This document shows, piece by piece, positions 7,926 to 17,245 of a DNA stretch of 64,000 nt. The DNA is from Prevotella dentasini JCM 15908 (GTDB lineage Bacteria; Bacteroidota; Bacteroidia; Bacteroidales; Bacteroidaceae). How positions within the stretch are numbered: position 1 is the first letter of the stretch; each line of letters opens with the position of its first letter. Under the pieces are notes generated by a model that saw only the letters and a program-made list of their open reading frames with translations, did no database searches and was not told where the DNA came from. The translations under genes were made by a program, and so were the position numbers. The stretch covers positions 1 through 64,000 of the forward strand of contig NZ_BAKG01000006.1 of NCBI RefSeq assembly GCF_000614065.1, given 5' to 3'.

Positions 7926-10435
7926 TGCGGATGCCTTTCTGCCGGTTTCCGGTACATTCCTATACTGGTTCCGCCTACGCCCATTCCGTTCATCTGCTGG
8001 CTTCCGCTCTTCTTTTCCTGAAAGTCGTTGGAGATTTTGCTCTCGTGTGTCTGGAACTGCTTCTTGGTGTTTCCAAAGCTCCACTTGACGGTCAGACCGA
8101 TGTTGTGCAGCCGTATCGTCGTCTTGGTAGCCTGCGTGAAGTCAGCACCACGGCTGTATTGCTTCATTTCCATCTTGCCCGTGAACGGCGACATGAACTG
8201 AAGGCTGATGTCGAGCCTGTCGTTGAAGAAGCTCTTGGCAAGGGTGGTGGTGAAGAAATTGAATCCTCCCGTATGTCCCTGCAAGTTGTACCGCTTCGTC
8301 ATTCCGCCCATGAAGCAGCTCCACTTCAAGTCCCACGGCAGCGTCTGCTGCCATCCGAAGAAGACATTTGCCTGCCATCCGTGGTTGCGCTCGCCCAGAC
8401 GGTCGGACCGGATGTCGCCGTAGTCGAAGCTGGCGTTCATCATCAGGCGCGTCTTCGCGGTCAGCGCGTAGTTCATGAAGGTGTTGAAGTTGGTCCAGCG
8501 GCTGCGCACGATGTTGCCGTAGGTTGTGTTCAGCGTACCGTCCTTGAGGAAGGAGTACTGCTCTATCTGGTTGTTGGCGAAGTTTTCGCCCAAGGTCAGG
8601 TTCATCATGAACTTCGGTGTGAAGGTGTTGAATACCAGACTGACGTTGTGGCTCTTCTCTACGGCAAGGTCGGGATTTCCATACGAGAGGGCGGTAGGGT
8701 TGGAACGGTCTATATAGGGGTTCAGATAGCCGATGCCCGGACGCGAGATGCGCATGTTGTAGTTGATGCCCAAGTTGGTGGCGGCAGCAATATTATAGGT
8801 AAAGGATGCCGAGGGGACAAGCGTTCCGTAGTGTTTCTTGAAGTTCTCTCCGGCTCCGAGCACGAACTCTACGTTCTCCCACGTGTGCTCGTAGCGCAGT
8901 CCTGCCTTCGCCCCCAGCTTGCCGAGGGTGGCACTATATTCCGAGTAGGCGGCGAGAATACTCTGGCTGTTCTTGTAGTCAACGCTGTTGCCGGCATTAT
9001 ATAGTTCCTCTCCGCTGACGACGTTGTAGAACTTCGAGTCCGACGAATTGCGCCGTGCGATGAATTTCGCGCCTGCATTGAAGGTCTGGCTCTTCGAGAG
9101 CGGTGTGGTGTAGTCGGCCTGTACGGTGTGTTCCGTACCGCGTCCGCTGGCATCCGAATAGAGGTCGGTGAGCGGAATCGTTACTTCCGGGGGGAGAGGG
9201 TCGTAGGTGCGGCGGTTGCGGTCGTGCTGCGGTGAGGCGGTGAAGAGATAGCTGAGGGTGATGCTGCTCGTGCGTTCCCTGTTGAGAAAGCGCTGGTAGT
9301 CAATGCTCCCGTTGAAAGAGCTGTGCGCGTTTTCCATCGTCATCGCGTTGCCGTAGGAGAATCCCTGCCCGTAGATGCCGCCGGAGAAGGATGTGGTGGG
9401 GTGTCCGTCGTTCTTCATGTTGAAGTCCGTCAGTCCCAGCGACGCACTGACATTGCTCATCGAGTCCAGTTCGTAGGCGAGAGAGAGGTTGGCCATCGTG
9501 AAGTGCATGCGTGTATTGCCCTTCTGATAATAGTCCATCACCGACCCGTCGGTGCCGGTACGCATTATGGAGGTCTCGGTGCCGTTGTTCCGTCCGTTGT
9601 TATACATGACGTTGGCACTATAGGTCAGCTTGCCCTGCTGTCCGCTCAGAAATGCTCCTCCGCGCCATCCGTTGTTGGAGCCGGTTACGCTGATGTTTCC
9701 GTTATAGCCGTTCATCTTCTTCTGCTGGCCGCTCGCGCGGTTCATAACGATGTTGAGCACACCACCGGTACCCTCGGCATCGTACTTCGCACCGGGGTTG
9801 GTAATGACTTCTATCGACTTCACTGCCGATGCAGGCATCGATTTGAATATCTGCGACGGACTTGCCGAAAACATGACGTTGGGCTTACCGTCGACGTAGA
9901 CCTTGAAGGAGTTTTGTCCGTTGACCGTGATGTTGTCCTGACCGTCCACCGTTACCATCGGCACCTTGCGGAGCATGTCGAGCACGGTGTTCGTGTTCGC
10001 ATCGACATCGTTCTGTACGTCGTAGGACATCTTGTCGGTCTCCATTTTCACAAGCGGCTTCTGCGCCACCACTTCCACGCCTTCCAGTGCCTTGGCGTCG
10101 TCCTGCACGAGCAGTGTGCCGAGGTTGAGCGTGGGAGCATTTCCCAACTCTACGCGGCGGACAATCTCCTTGCGGCCCATCGACGAGAAAACTATGTAGT
10201 ATCGCCCCTGACCGGTTACCTTCTGCTCGAACTTTCCGTCGACGTCCGTAACCGACATGGCAAGCGGCTTGTCATTCTTTCCACGGCTTTTATAGACCCT
10301 CACGGTAGCGTAGGGTTCGCTCTCGCGGGTCAGCGAGTCTTTCAGTTCGCCAGTGATAGTCGTAGTCTGTGCCTTTGCGAAAGTTGCCGAGAGCAGCAGC
10401 CATACAGCTATCATCAAATGTCTGGTAAGTGTCAT
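7901..10435 (-). CDS. TonB-dependent-receptor-like outer-membrane beta-barrel protein
   Basis: An 844-aa outer-membrane protein of the large Bacteroidetes 'outer membrane beta-barrel' family. It has a signal peptide (1-22, ending AKA), a carboxypeptidase-regulatory-like beta domain (about 25-115, TTTITGELKDSLTRESEPYATV), a plug domain (about 125-235, with VLDMLRKVPMVTVDGQDN and IEVITNPGAKYDAEGTGGV) and a long barrel. The substrate is unknown and no SusD-like partner is adjacent. The extreme C-terminus (HNESAVFV) is encoded by a family B repeat, so the ancestral end was probably near GTSIGMY. A good promoter lies 85 bases upstream. Confidence 0.88.
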   Translation of the reverse strand: MTLTRHLMIAVWLLLSATFAKAQTTTITGELKDSLTRESEPYATVRVYKSRGKNDKPLAMSVTDVDGKFEQKVTGQGRYYIVFSSMGRKEIVRRVELGNAPTLNLGTLLVQDDAKALEGVEVVAQKPLVKMETDKMSYDVQNDVDANTNTVLDMLRKVPMVTVDGQDNITVNGQNSFKVYVDGKPNVMFSASPSQIFKSMPASAVKSIEVITNPGAKYDAEGTGGVLNIVMNRASGQQKKMNGYNGNISVTGSNNGWRGGAFLSGQQGKLTYSANVMYNNGRNNGTETSIMRTGTDGSVMDYYQKGNTRMHFTMANLSLAYELDSMSNVSASLGLTDFNMKNDGHPTTSFSGGIYGQGFSYGNAMTMENAHSSFNGSIDYQRFLNRERTSSITLSYLFTASPQHDRNRRTYDPLPPEVTIPLTDLYSDASGRGTEHTVQADYTTPLSKSQTFNAGAKFIARRNSSDSKFYNVVSGEELYNAGNSVDYKNSQSILAAYSEYSATLGKLGAKAGLRYEHTWENVEFVLGAGENFKKHYGTLVPSASFTYNIAAATNLGINYNMRISRPGIGYLNPYIDRSNPTALSYGNPDLAVEKSHNVSLVFNTFTPKFMMNLTLGENFANNQIEQYSFLKDGTLNTTYGNIVRSRWTNFNTFMNYALTAKTRLMMNASFDYGDIRSDRLGERNHGWQANVFFGWQQTLPWDLKWSCFMGGMTKRYNLQGHTGGFNFFTTTLAKSFFNDRLDISLQFMSPFTGKMEMKQYSRGADFTQATKTTIRLHNIGLTVKWSFGNTKKQFQTHESKISNDFQEKKSGSQQMNGMGVGGTSIGMYRKPAERHPHNESAVFV

Positions 10436-10519
10436 ATCTTCTTCTGTTTATTTGATATTCCTGTCCGGGTGGGGGCGTCTTCTGCCTCATCGTGGGTGTA
10501 CTATCTATATGGTACGCTG

Positions 10520-10549
10520 CAAAAGTATGTATAAATAAACTCTCCCGCA
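10520..10549 (-). promoter_or_regulatory. Promoter of the beta-barrel gene
   Basis: Minus strand: TTG at 10547-10549, 19-base spacer, TACTTTTG at 10520-10527. Predicted leader is about 78 bases. Confidence 0.6.
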
Positions 10550-10690
10550 AATTTTTATGGATTTTTTTGCGTTCTTTTTCGTCTCTTTTCGTCGCGTGAA
10601 GATAAGACGGAGGCTCCGTGGCTCTGCGTGCGACAGACAGACAAGCCAACAGCAGCGTACAGGCACGTTGGTATCGCACGCAGCAAAAAT

Positions 10691-10870
10691 GTAGGGACAG
10701 ACCGCGTGTCTGTCCGATACGAGTATGGCGGACAGGCACGGGGCCTGTCCCTACGGGCTGATTGCGATTCGCCTGTAATGCAGATAGAAGATGCAGAAAG
10801 GACAGATTGCAGGTGCGAATCCCCTGTTTGGGGCAAGCGGAAATGTAGGGACAGACCGCGTGTCTGTCCG
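10691..10870. repeat. Palindromic repeats, family A, copies 1-3
   Basis: Three short units in the gap between the beta-barrel gene and the 95-aa gene. 10691-10716 contains GGACAGACCGCGTGTCTGTCC-type hairpin sequence. 10729-10754 contains GGACAGGC and GCCTGTCC arms and is oriented oppositely, so the two form an outward-facing pair closed by GTAGGG and CCCTAC. 10844-10870 repeats the first unit. No protein is supported in 10550-11010; open frames there are artefacts of the repeat. Confidence 0.85.
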
Positions 10871-11010
10871 AATTGGAGATGGCACTTCACGACACTTGCC
10901 ACCCCACTTGAGCAATGCACGATATTCAGGTATAAAAGACGAAATAGTTATGATTATCCGCTTAAAATATTAAAAAACTACTTCTTTGATACAAAAATAT
11001 AGCTAAAAAG

Positions 11011-11041
11011 TTGCAGATAAGATTATTTTGTATTATATTTG
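11011..11041 (+). promoter_or_regulatory. Promoter of the 95-aa membrane-protein gene
   Basis: TTG at 11011-11013, 20-base spacer, TATATTTG at 11034-11041, ending 32 bases before the ATG at 11074. Confidence 0.65.
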
Positions 11042-11073
11042 CGAACGAATGATACCCCAAACCAAGGAATATT

Positions 11074-11361
11074 ATGGAACAAAGGACATTTATTATTCTC
11101 ATAATACTGGCAGCTGTGATTGCTGTTGTACTTTTCAAGTTCTTCCATAAACACACGATGGACTATAATAAGGAGGATTTGGAAAAGAACATCGTCAGTA
11201 TTTTCAACGGCCATGACGGTGATGAGATGTCCCGGTCTGATTTCCTCAAAGAGCTTAAGCGCGTTTATCATTGTACGCAAAAGGAAGCTGTGTTCCTCTT
11301 GGGGGCTGCCCAACGCATCCGCCTCGTCGGCATGACCGACAGCACGGTACGATTGCTATAA
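11074..11361 (+). CDS. Small membrane-anchored protein of unknown function
   Basis: A 95-aa protein. It has an N-terminal membrane segment (about 5-24, TFIILIILAAVIAVVLFKFF), then a soluble, probably helical part with charged residues (KEDLEKNIVSIFNGHDGDE; SRSDFLKELKRVYHCTQKEAVFLLGAA). There is no cleavage site, so it is probably anchored with the C-terminus in the cytoplasm. It stands alone behind a clear promoter, which supports it as a real gene. The family is not recognised. Confidence 0.65.
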   Translation: MEQRTFIILIILAAVIAVVLFKFFHKHTMDYNKEDLEKNIVSIFNGHDGDEMSRSDFLKELKRVYHCTQKEAVFLLGAAQRIRLVGMTDSTVRLL

Positions 11362-11777
11362 CCCGATATGATTTCTCAATAATATAAAAGTTTCATACTG
11401 TTGATAATTTAGAAGGTAGGTACGAGCCAGAAAACGTTATGTATGGCTATGTGAATAGTCGGCATCGCGATTCTGGCTCATTTGTGTGTATATGCCTTTC
11501 AGGGCAGCGGGGAAGCAGTCCTGCCTGTGTGGTCAGACGGTTTCAGCCCACCTGCCCCATGCGGAAGCCGCCTACAGGTTTCCCTACTATAAAATCAGCA
11601 GTACGAAAGGCTGCGGGGTAAAGCTGATTCTATTTTTCTTCCCAATTCAGCATATTATGCAGATTATTCCGCGGTTTGTATCTTCTGCTCCCGACATTTT
11701 TACGTAACTTTGCAGCCATAGACTCATCAACAGGTGGCGAAAGCCGATTTGCCGCCCATAAAACATGAAATGAAAAT
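11362..11777. other. Intergenic region ahead of the glutathione peroxidase
   Basis: 416 bases without a convincing gene. An inverted repeat, GAGCCAGAA (11424-11432) and TTCTGGCTC (11471-11479), could fold in RNA and may end the preceding transcript. A -7-like box TAACTTTG at 11705-11712, without a TTG at normal distance, probably starts the peroxidase transcript. Confidence 0.4.
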
Positions 11778-12389
11778 ATGAAGAAGATTTTATTATCCCT
11801 CCTCTGTGTCCTGCTTGCCTTTCCGGCACTGGCACAGAAAAACGTGTATAAGTTCAGCGTAAAAGACGGAAACGAAAAGACCGTCAAACTGAAAGACTAC
11901 AAGGGCAAGGTGCTGCTGATAGTCAATACGGCCACCAAGTGCGGTTTCACTCCCCAGTACGAGGAGCTTCAGAAACTCTACGAGACCTACAAGGCACAGG
12001 GACTTGTCGTGCTCGACTTTCCGTGCAACCAGTTCGGGGAGCAGGCACCGGGGTCTTTCCGCGAGATTCACTCGTTCTGCACTGGCAATTACGGCACCAC
12101 GTTCCCGCAATTTGCCAAGATAGACGTCAACGGAAAGTCGGAATCGCCCCTCTACACCTACCTCAAGGCACAGCAGGGATTCAAGGGATTCGACACGAAC
12201 ACCCCCATCGGCAAGTATCTCGATGAGAAATTCCGAGAGGATAACCCCAACTACGACAAGGATCCGGGCATCAAATGGAACTTCACCAAGTTCCTCGTAG
12301 ACCGCGAGGGGCATGTAGTAGACCGGTTTGAGCCTACTGCCGACATGAAGGACGTAGAGGCCGGGGTGCGCGCACTGCTCAAGATGTAA
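11778..12389 (+). CDS. Exported glutathione-peroxidase-family thiol peroxidase
   Basis: Reduces hydroperoxides; bacterial members usually draw electrons from thioredoxin, not glutathione. The 203-aa protein has a signal peptide (1-19, FPALA|Q), so it acts in the periplasm. The peroxidatic Cys is at about 55 in NTATKCGFTPQYEEL (cysteine, not selenocysteine). The second conserved motif DFPCNQFGEQAPGS (about 80-93) gives the Gln and the probable resolving Cys, and KWNFTKFLVD near 164 gives the Trp and Asn of the catalytic tetrad. It appears monocistronic; the next gene starts 236 bases away. Confidence 0.93.
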   Translation: MKKILLSLLCVLLAFPALAQKNVYKFSVKDGNEKTVKLKDYKGKVLLIVNTATKCGFTPQYEELQKLYETYKAQGLVVLDFPCNQFGEQAPGSFREIHSFCTGNYGTTFPQFAKIDVNGKSESPLYTYLKAQQGFKGFDTNTPIGKYLDEKFREDNPNYDKDPGIKWNFTKFLVDREGHVVDRFEPTADMKDVEAGVRALLKM

Positions 12390-12625
12390 TCTCCCGTGAG
12401 ACTTTCCCACGCTACGGAGAAAGGTCAGGAGCGGCTCAGAACAGCCGTTGCGAACATCCGCACCGGCTTTGACCAAACCGGGAAGAAGATTCAATAACAA
12501 GCATCATCGGTATATTTTCCTGTCCGACAATGGCTATATTGGCAGTTTTTTTGTAAGTTTGCAGATGAGAAGCAACCAATGCCGGACAGGCGGACAAAGT
12601 ACGAAAAACTACAGAATAAATAATA

Positions 12626-13261
12626 ATGGAAAATCTGAAAAAAGCCTTTGCAGGCAAGCTGCTGGGCATCAAGGCCATCAAACTGCAACCCAACGACCCA
12701 TTTACATGGGCAAGCGGATGGAAATCACCGTTCTATTGCGACAACCGCAAGACCCTCTCGTTTCACGACGTCCGCTCGTTCGTGAAGCTGGAACTCACCC
12801 ACGCCATTCTCGAAAACTTCCCCGAGGCTACTGCCGTTGCCGGAGTTGCAACGGGAGCGATAGCCCAAGGCGCACTCGTTGCCGAAGAACTGGCCATGCC
12901 CTACGCCTATGTCCGGCCGAAACCGAAAGACCACGGCATGAAGAACCAGATAGAAGGAGAACTGCCCGAAGGCTCGAAGGTGGTAGTAGTGGAAGACCTT
13001 ATCTCTACCGGCGGCTCTTCGCTGAAGGCCGTTGCAGCCCTCCGCGAAGCCGGATTTGAGGTGGTGGGCATGGTGGCATCTTATACCTACGGATTCCCTG
13101 TGGCAGAAGAGGCGTTCAGGGCTGCCGGGGTGAAGCTCGTAACCCTCACCGACTATGAGCACGTGGTGGAGAAAGCACTGGAGACGGGCTACATCAGGCA
13201 GGACGAGGTAGCGATGCTGCACGAATGGCGCAAAGACCCTGCCAACTGGAAGAAAGACTAA
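12626..13261 (+). CDS. pyrE: Orotate phosphoribosyltransferase
   Basis: Joins orotate to PRPP to make OMP in pyrimidine synthesis. The 211-aa protein carries the PRPP-binding motif VVVVEDLISTGGSS at about 115-128, SGWKSPFYCDNRKTLSF near 30-46 and the flexible-loop sequence RPKPKDHG near 94, all typical. A -7-like box TAAGTTTG is at 12554-12561 without a clear -33 partner. The gene after it starts 172 bases downstream on the same strand, so co-transcription with the SRPBCC gene is possible. Confidence 0.96.
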   Translation: MENLKKAFAGKLLGIKAIKLQPNDPFTWASGWKSPFYCDNRKTLSFHDVRSFVKLELTHAILENFPEATAVAGVATGAIAQGALVAEELAMPYAYVRPKPKDHGMKNQIEGELPEGSKVVVVEDLISTGGSSLKAVAALREAGFEVVGMVASYTYGFPVAEEAFRAAGVKLVTLTDYEHVVEKALETGYIRQDEVAMLHEWRKDPANWKKD

Positions 13262-13433
13262 TCGGAGAAAAGAAAAGGCAAGAGGGCAAAAGCAGGGCAA
13301 GAAAACGGCAGGAAGTAACGTGTACGGAGACTATCCGCATATACACCGCGAAAGCATTGTCCTGTCCCTCTCTGCCAACGGCACGGAAAGACAACGCCCT
13401 GCATCTTCTCTCATTCCATAAATGAAACCAAGC

Positions 13434-13883
13434 ATGACAAAATTTGAAAGCAGCGTAAAGCAGATACCACATACCCAAGAAAGTGTCTACAACACACTGA
13501 GCGACCTGAACAACGTGCAGCGGCTGAAAGACCGGCTGCCCGAAGGAACGACAGGAAACGAAGACGCAGACAAGATAAAGGAGAAACTACAGAACCTCAC
13601 TTTCGACCACGATTCACTCTCGGTCAGCGTAGACCCGGTCGGACAAATATCCATGCGGATTGTCGGGCGTGAAGAACCGAAGACAATAAAGTTCGAGAGC
13701 GACAACTCGCCGCTGTCGTTCAAGTTCTGGATTCAGATTCTGCCGGTTACCGAAACGTCGTCGAAAATCAGGCTGACCATCGATGCCGACATTCCTTTCT
13801 TTGCCAAGGGAATGGTCTCCAAGCCTCTGCAAGAGGGCATTGAGAAGATAGCCGACGCATTGGCCATGATTCCGTATGAATAA
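13434..13883 (+). CDS. SRPBCC-family (START/polyketide-cyclase-like) protein
   Basis: A 149-aa cytoplasmic protein with the pattern of an SRPBCC hydrophobic-pocket domain. It starts MTKFESSVKQIPHTQESVYN and has the LSDLNNVQRLKDRLP helix, central beta strands (SVSVDPVGQISMRIVGREEPKTI) and the long C-terminal helix (KPLQEGIEKIADALAMIPY). The ligand is unknown. An ATG four codons earlier (13422) is possible, but family members begin at MTKFE. It overlaps the next gene by 8 bases, implying coupled translation. Confidence 0.8.
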   Translation: MTKFESSVKQIPHTQESVYNTLSDLNNVQRLKDRLPEGTTGNEDADKIKEKLQNLTFDHDSLSVSVDPVGQISMRIVGREEPKTIKFESDNSPLSFKFWIQILPVTETSSKIRLTIDADIPFFAKGMVSKPLQEGIEKIADALAMIPYE

Positions 13884-14475
13884 ACGGGGCAACTTTCCTA
13901 TAGCACGAAAAGCGGCATGGGCACTGGCAACAGTGCTCTTGGCCGTGTCGTGCGGCAACGACATTGAGTTCACCTACAGCGACTATCATTGCAATCTTAC
14001 GATAGACAACGGCACGCATCAGGATGCCACGCTGGCAAGTGCCATGAGCGAGTTGTCCCCCGGGGTGTTCTGTACCGTCCGGACTGTCTATAAAAACGGC
14101 GCGAACTTTTATACCTTTGACAATAATCAGGGACTTTCGTCAGAGAAAAGGTTTACTGCCATAGATATAAGACTGGAGAACCATCGGCGCGTAGGACAGA
14201 ATCAGGGGCTTGTGATAGGCTTCGGCAACGTGGGAAGTCCCGTCAGTTTCCATGCCTATGACCTGCAATGCCCGAACTGCTTCAACCCCAACGCGTATCC
14301 CGTCCTTTCCCATGAGCTGTCAGTCAGCCAGACAGGCATAGCCACCTGCCGAAACTGCAAACGCAGCTACAACATGAACACGGGCGGAAACATCGTCGGC
14401 GGAGACAAGGGAAAGCAGCTCATCAGCTACCGGGCAGCCACAAACGGGCCGTTCGGAATCCTTCAGGTATATTAA
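13876..14475 (+). CDS. Lipoprotein with two CxxC pairs, unknown function
   Basis: A 199-aa lipoprotein: basic N-terminus, hydrophobic segment and lipobox LLAVSC (Cys about 26). The C-terminal half holds DLQCPNCF and, about 35 residues on, ATCRNCKRSYNMNTGG, spaced like the ligand loops of a Rieske centre or zinc ribbon. It has two Cys in each pair and no His, so zinc is more likely than a Rieske cluster. It overlaps the SRPBCC gene by 8 bases. Function unknown; metal binding is inferred. Confidence 0.7.
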   Translation: MNKRGNFPIARKAAWALATVLLAVSCGNDIEFTYSDYHCNLTIDNGTHQDATLASAMSELSPGVFCTVRTVYKNGANFYTFDNNQGLSSEKRFTAIDIRLENHRRVGQNQGLVIGFGNVGSPVSFHAYDLQCPNCFNPNAYPVLSHELSVSQTGIATCRNCKRSYNMNTGGNIVGGDKGKQLISYRAATNGPFGILQVY

Positions 14476-14551
14476 TTCCCAAAGCGTCATGGGGCTAATG
14501 TCCCCGTATGGTTCCTGCAAGTACCGTAACGGCAAAAAACTTCCAAATATT

Positions 14552-14582
14552 TTGTCAAATCGAAGAAATACCCTTATCTTTG
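14552..14582 (+). promoter_or_regulatory. Promoter of tRNA-Leu
   Basis: TTG at 14552-14554, 20-base spacer, TATCTTTG at 14575-14582, 11 bases before the mature tRNA. The same transcript may continue into the thioredoxin-fold lipoprotein gene. Confidence 0.65.
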
Positions 14583-14593
14583 CACGCAGGTTT

Positions 14594-14678
14594 GCCGCAA
14601 TGGTGGAATTGGTAGACACGAGGGACTTAAAATCCTTGGCCAGTAATGGCTGTGCGGGTTCGAGTCCCGCTCGCGGCA
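14594..14678 (+). tRNA. tRNA-Leu (anticodon TAA)
   Basis: An 85-base class II tRNA. Acceptor GCCGCAA pairs with TCGCGGC with one A-C mismatch; the D-arm is GGTGGAATTGGTAGACAC. The anticodon stem AGGGA/TCCTT has loop CTTAAAA, giving anticodon TAA (reads UUA). The variable arm is long (GGCCAGTAATGGCTG), and the T-arm GCGGGTTCGAGTCCCGC is perfect. CCA is not encoded. A long open frame across it on the same strand is not a gene. Confidence 0.95.
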
Positions 14679-14701
14679 CTTTTTTTCTTAGACACCTACA
14701 C

Positions 14702-15691
14702 ATGAAGCAAATAGTAAGTCTACTTTTATTCTCCCTGCTATTGGTTTCTTGTGGTACTCGCAGTGGGCACTTCAAGATGGAGGGACGTTTGCTGCACATC
14801 AACCAAGGAGAACTTTATGTCTATAGTCCCGACGGCGGACTTGAAGGACTGGACACCATCAAGATTCAGGGTGGCCGGTTTGCCTACGAAATTCCCTGCA
14901 AGGAGCGTGCGACACTCGTCATTATCTTTCCCAACTACTCTACCCAGCCTATCTTTGCCGAATCGGGCGAGGCGGTGGAGATAAAGGCCGACGCCTCCCA
15001 CCTGAAGGAAATGGAAGTCGGGGGAACGGACGACAACGAGCTGATGACGGAGTTCCGCAGGCAGATAGCATCGGCCTCGCCTCCCGACGAGCTGAAATAT
15101 GCCGGCCAATTCATAGAAGACCATCCCGAATCGGCCGTCAGCGTCTATCTGCTCAGCAAATACTTTGTCCAGACCGAGGCTCCCGACTACAGGAAGGCAT
15201 TGCGCCTGATAGACAAGATGCTCGCAGAACAGCCGAGGAACGGTGCGCTTGTCCGCCTGAAACGCCTCCTTAATAATATGAAAGGTGGGAATGTCGGTGA
15301 TAGGCTTCCCCGGTTCTCTGCCCGGACGCTCGACGGCAAGACCATTACCCAAGCCGACCTGAAGGGAAAGACGGTCATTATCAGCCTTTGGGCCACATGG
15401 AACTACGAGAGCGTCAATATGCAGCGGACACTCAGCGAGGCCGTAGAAAAGGGCTATGCCACCGTGTTGGGCATCTCGGCAGATGCAAGTCCCAAGGAGG
15501 CACAGCAGACCCTGAAGAACAATGAGGTGCACTTTCCGAACGTCTGCGACGGAATGATGATGGAAAGCCAACTCGTCAGGACTCTCGGACTAAGAACCAT
15601 CCCCGATAATATCGTCATAAAGAACGGACGGATTGCCGAACGCAATATAACGGAAAGTACCCTCCGGCAACGGCTAAGCAACTTCAACTGA
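14702..15691 (+). CDS. DUF4369/thioredoxin-fold lipoprotein lacking the CxxC
   Basis: A 329-aa lipoprotein (lipobox LLLVSC, Cys about 17). The N-terminal beta domain (about 25-120, FKMEGRLLHINQGELYVYSP) resembles DUF4369, and the C-terminal thioredoxin fold (about 200-329) is of the TlpA type: GDRLPRFSARTLDGKTITQADLKGKTVIISLWATW. Where TlpA proteins have WCxxC this protein reads WATWNYES, so neither redox cysteine is present. The cis-Pro region (RTIPDNIVIKNG) is kept. It may act as a binding or structural protein. ATG 14702 follows the tRNA; upstream in-frame codons lie within the tRNA. Confidence 0.8.
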   Translation: MKQIVSLLLFSLLLVSCGTRSGHFKMEGRLLHINQGELYVYSPDGGLEGLDTIKIQGGRFAYEIPCKERATLVIIFPNYSTQPIFAESGEAVEIKADASHLKEMEVGGTDDNELMTEFRRQIASASPPDELKYAGQFIEDHPESAVSVYLLSKYFVQTEAPDYRKALRLIDKMLAEQPRNGALVRLKRLLNNMKGGNVGDRLPRFSARTLDGKTITQADLKGKTVIISLWATWNYESVNMQRTLSEAVEKGYATVLGISADASPKEAQQTLKNNEVHFPNVCDGMMMESQLVRTLGLRTIPDNIVIKNGRIAERNITESTLRQRLSNFN

Positions 15692-15698
15692 TGACCCA

Positions 15699-17245
15699 AT
15701 GCTCGTAAAAACATATTGTGCCGCTGTCAACGGAATGGAAGTTACTACCGTTACGGTGGAAGTTAGCATCACCCGCGGGGTGCTGTACCATCTCACAGGA
15801 CTTGCTGACGCAGCTGTCAAGGAAAGCCATGACCGCATTGCGGCAGCTCTGCTCAATACAGGTTACAGATTTCCTGTTGCCGACATTACTGCCAATCTTG
15901 CTCCTGCCGACCTCAGGAAAGAGGGGGCGGCCTTCGACCTTCCGCTTGCCATTGCCATTCTTGCAGCCAACGAGAAGATGCAGACCGACCATCTCGACAA
16001 GTATATGCTCGTGGGCGAACTGAGTCTGGACGCAGTCTGCAGCCCGTCAAAGGGGCATTGCCCATTGCCATCAAGGCTCGGGCCGAGCACTTCAGGGGTC
16101 TGATTGTACCCAAGGCGAACGAGCACGAGGCGGCTGTGGTCGATACGCTCGAAGTCTATGGGATGAACAACATACTGGAAGTCATTCAATTCCTCAACAA
16201 TCCCTCTCTGCTCGAACCTTGCATCGTCGATACGCGCAAGGAGTTCTACGAACATCAGTACGACTTCGAGCTGGATTTTGCCGATGTCAGGGGACAGGAG
16301 AATGTGAAACGCGCCCTTGAAGTGGCAGCAGCCGGAGGACATAACCTCATCATGATAGGGCCGCCGGGCAGCGGAAAGAGCATGATGGCAAAACGGCTGC
16401 CGTCTATCCTGCCTCCGCTGTCGCTCTCCGAGAGCCTTGAGACCACGCAGATACACTCCATTGCCGGAAAGCTGCCGCGCGATGCGGGCCTGATAACACA
16501 GCGGCCGTTCCGCAGTCCGCACCACACCATATCGGAAGTGGCACTCGTCGGGGGTGGTGCCAGTCCCATGCCGGGCGAGATAACACTGGCACACAACGGA
16601 GTTCTCTTCTGCGACGAGCTGCCCGAGTTCAACAAGCACACCCTCGAGGTGCTCCGTCAGCCGCTCGAGGACCGTAACATCACCATATCGCGGGCCAAAT
16701 ACACCGTTACCTACCCGTGCAGTTTCATGTTCATTGCCAGCATGAATCCGTGCCCTTGTGGCTATTATGGCGACCCGACGCACCACTGCGTCTGCTCGCC
16801 CGGACAGATACAACGCTACCTCTCGAAGATTTCCGGCCCGCTGCTCGACCGCATAGACATCCAGTGCGAGATAGCCCCCCTGCCTTTCAAGGACATATCC
16901 CAAGCCTCGCAGGGGGAGCCGAGTGCTGCCATCCGCGAGCGCGTCATACAGGCGCGCACCATTCAGACCGAACGCTTCAAGAACTACCGGCACATACATT
17001 GCAACGCACAGATGTCCGAACGGATGATTCATCAGTTTGCCGAACCGTCCACCTCCTCGATGGATTTGCTCCGCAATGCCATGGAACGGCTGAAACTCTC
17101 CGCCCGGGCCTACAACCGCATCCTGAAAGTGGCGCGCACCATTGCCGACCTCGAAGCATCGGACACCGTACAGATGCAGCACATCGCCGAAGCCATTGGC
17201 TACCGAAATCTTGACCGCAGCGACTGGGCCGAGAGAGGATTATAG
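15699..17245 (+). pseudogene. yifB: YifB/ComM-family Mg-chelatase-like AAA+ ATPase, one frameshift
   Basis: The product would be 515 aa once one base is restored, the normal length of the family, whose ComM member is a branch-migration helicase acting in transformation. The N-terminal part (MLVKTYCAAVNGMEVTTVTVEV...VGELSLD) is in one frame to about 16032. The rest (QPVKGALPIAIKARAEHF onward) is in the next, with Walker A GPPGSGKSMMAKRLP, the sensor region and CPCGYYGDPTHHCVCSPGQI cysteines intact. The break is at CTGGACG-CAGTC; one added G restores LDGSLQPVKG. It starts 7 bases after the preceding gene. A sequencing error is more likely than decay, since nothing else is damaged. Confidence 0.85.

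Noticed and set aside
10550..11010. Insertion sequence or transposase remnant in the repeat-rich gap
   Set aside because: No transposase-like translation or terminal inverted repeats with target duplication; only short palindromic units are present.
11439..11621. A 60-codon frame ahead of the glutathione peroxidase
   Set aside because: It has no promoter or ribosome-binding signal and spans an inverted repeat; composition is not protein-like.
14489..14701. N-terminal extension of the thioredoxin-fold lipoprotein
   Set aside because: It runs through the complete tRNA-Leu; the lipoprotein signal begins at ATG 14702.
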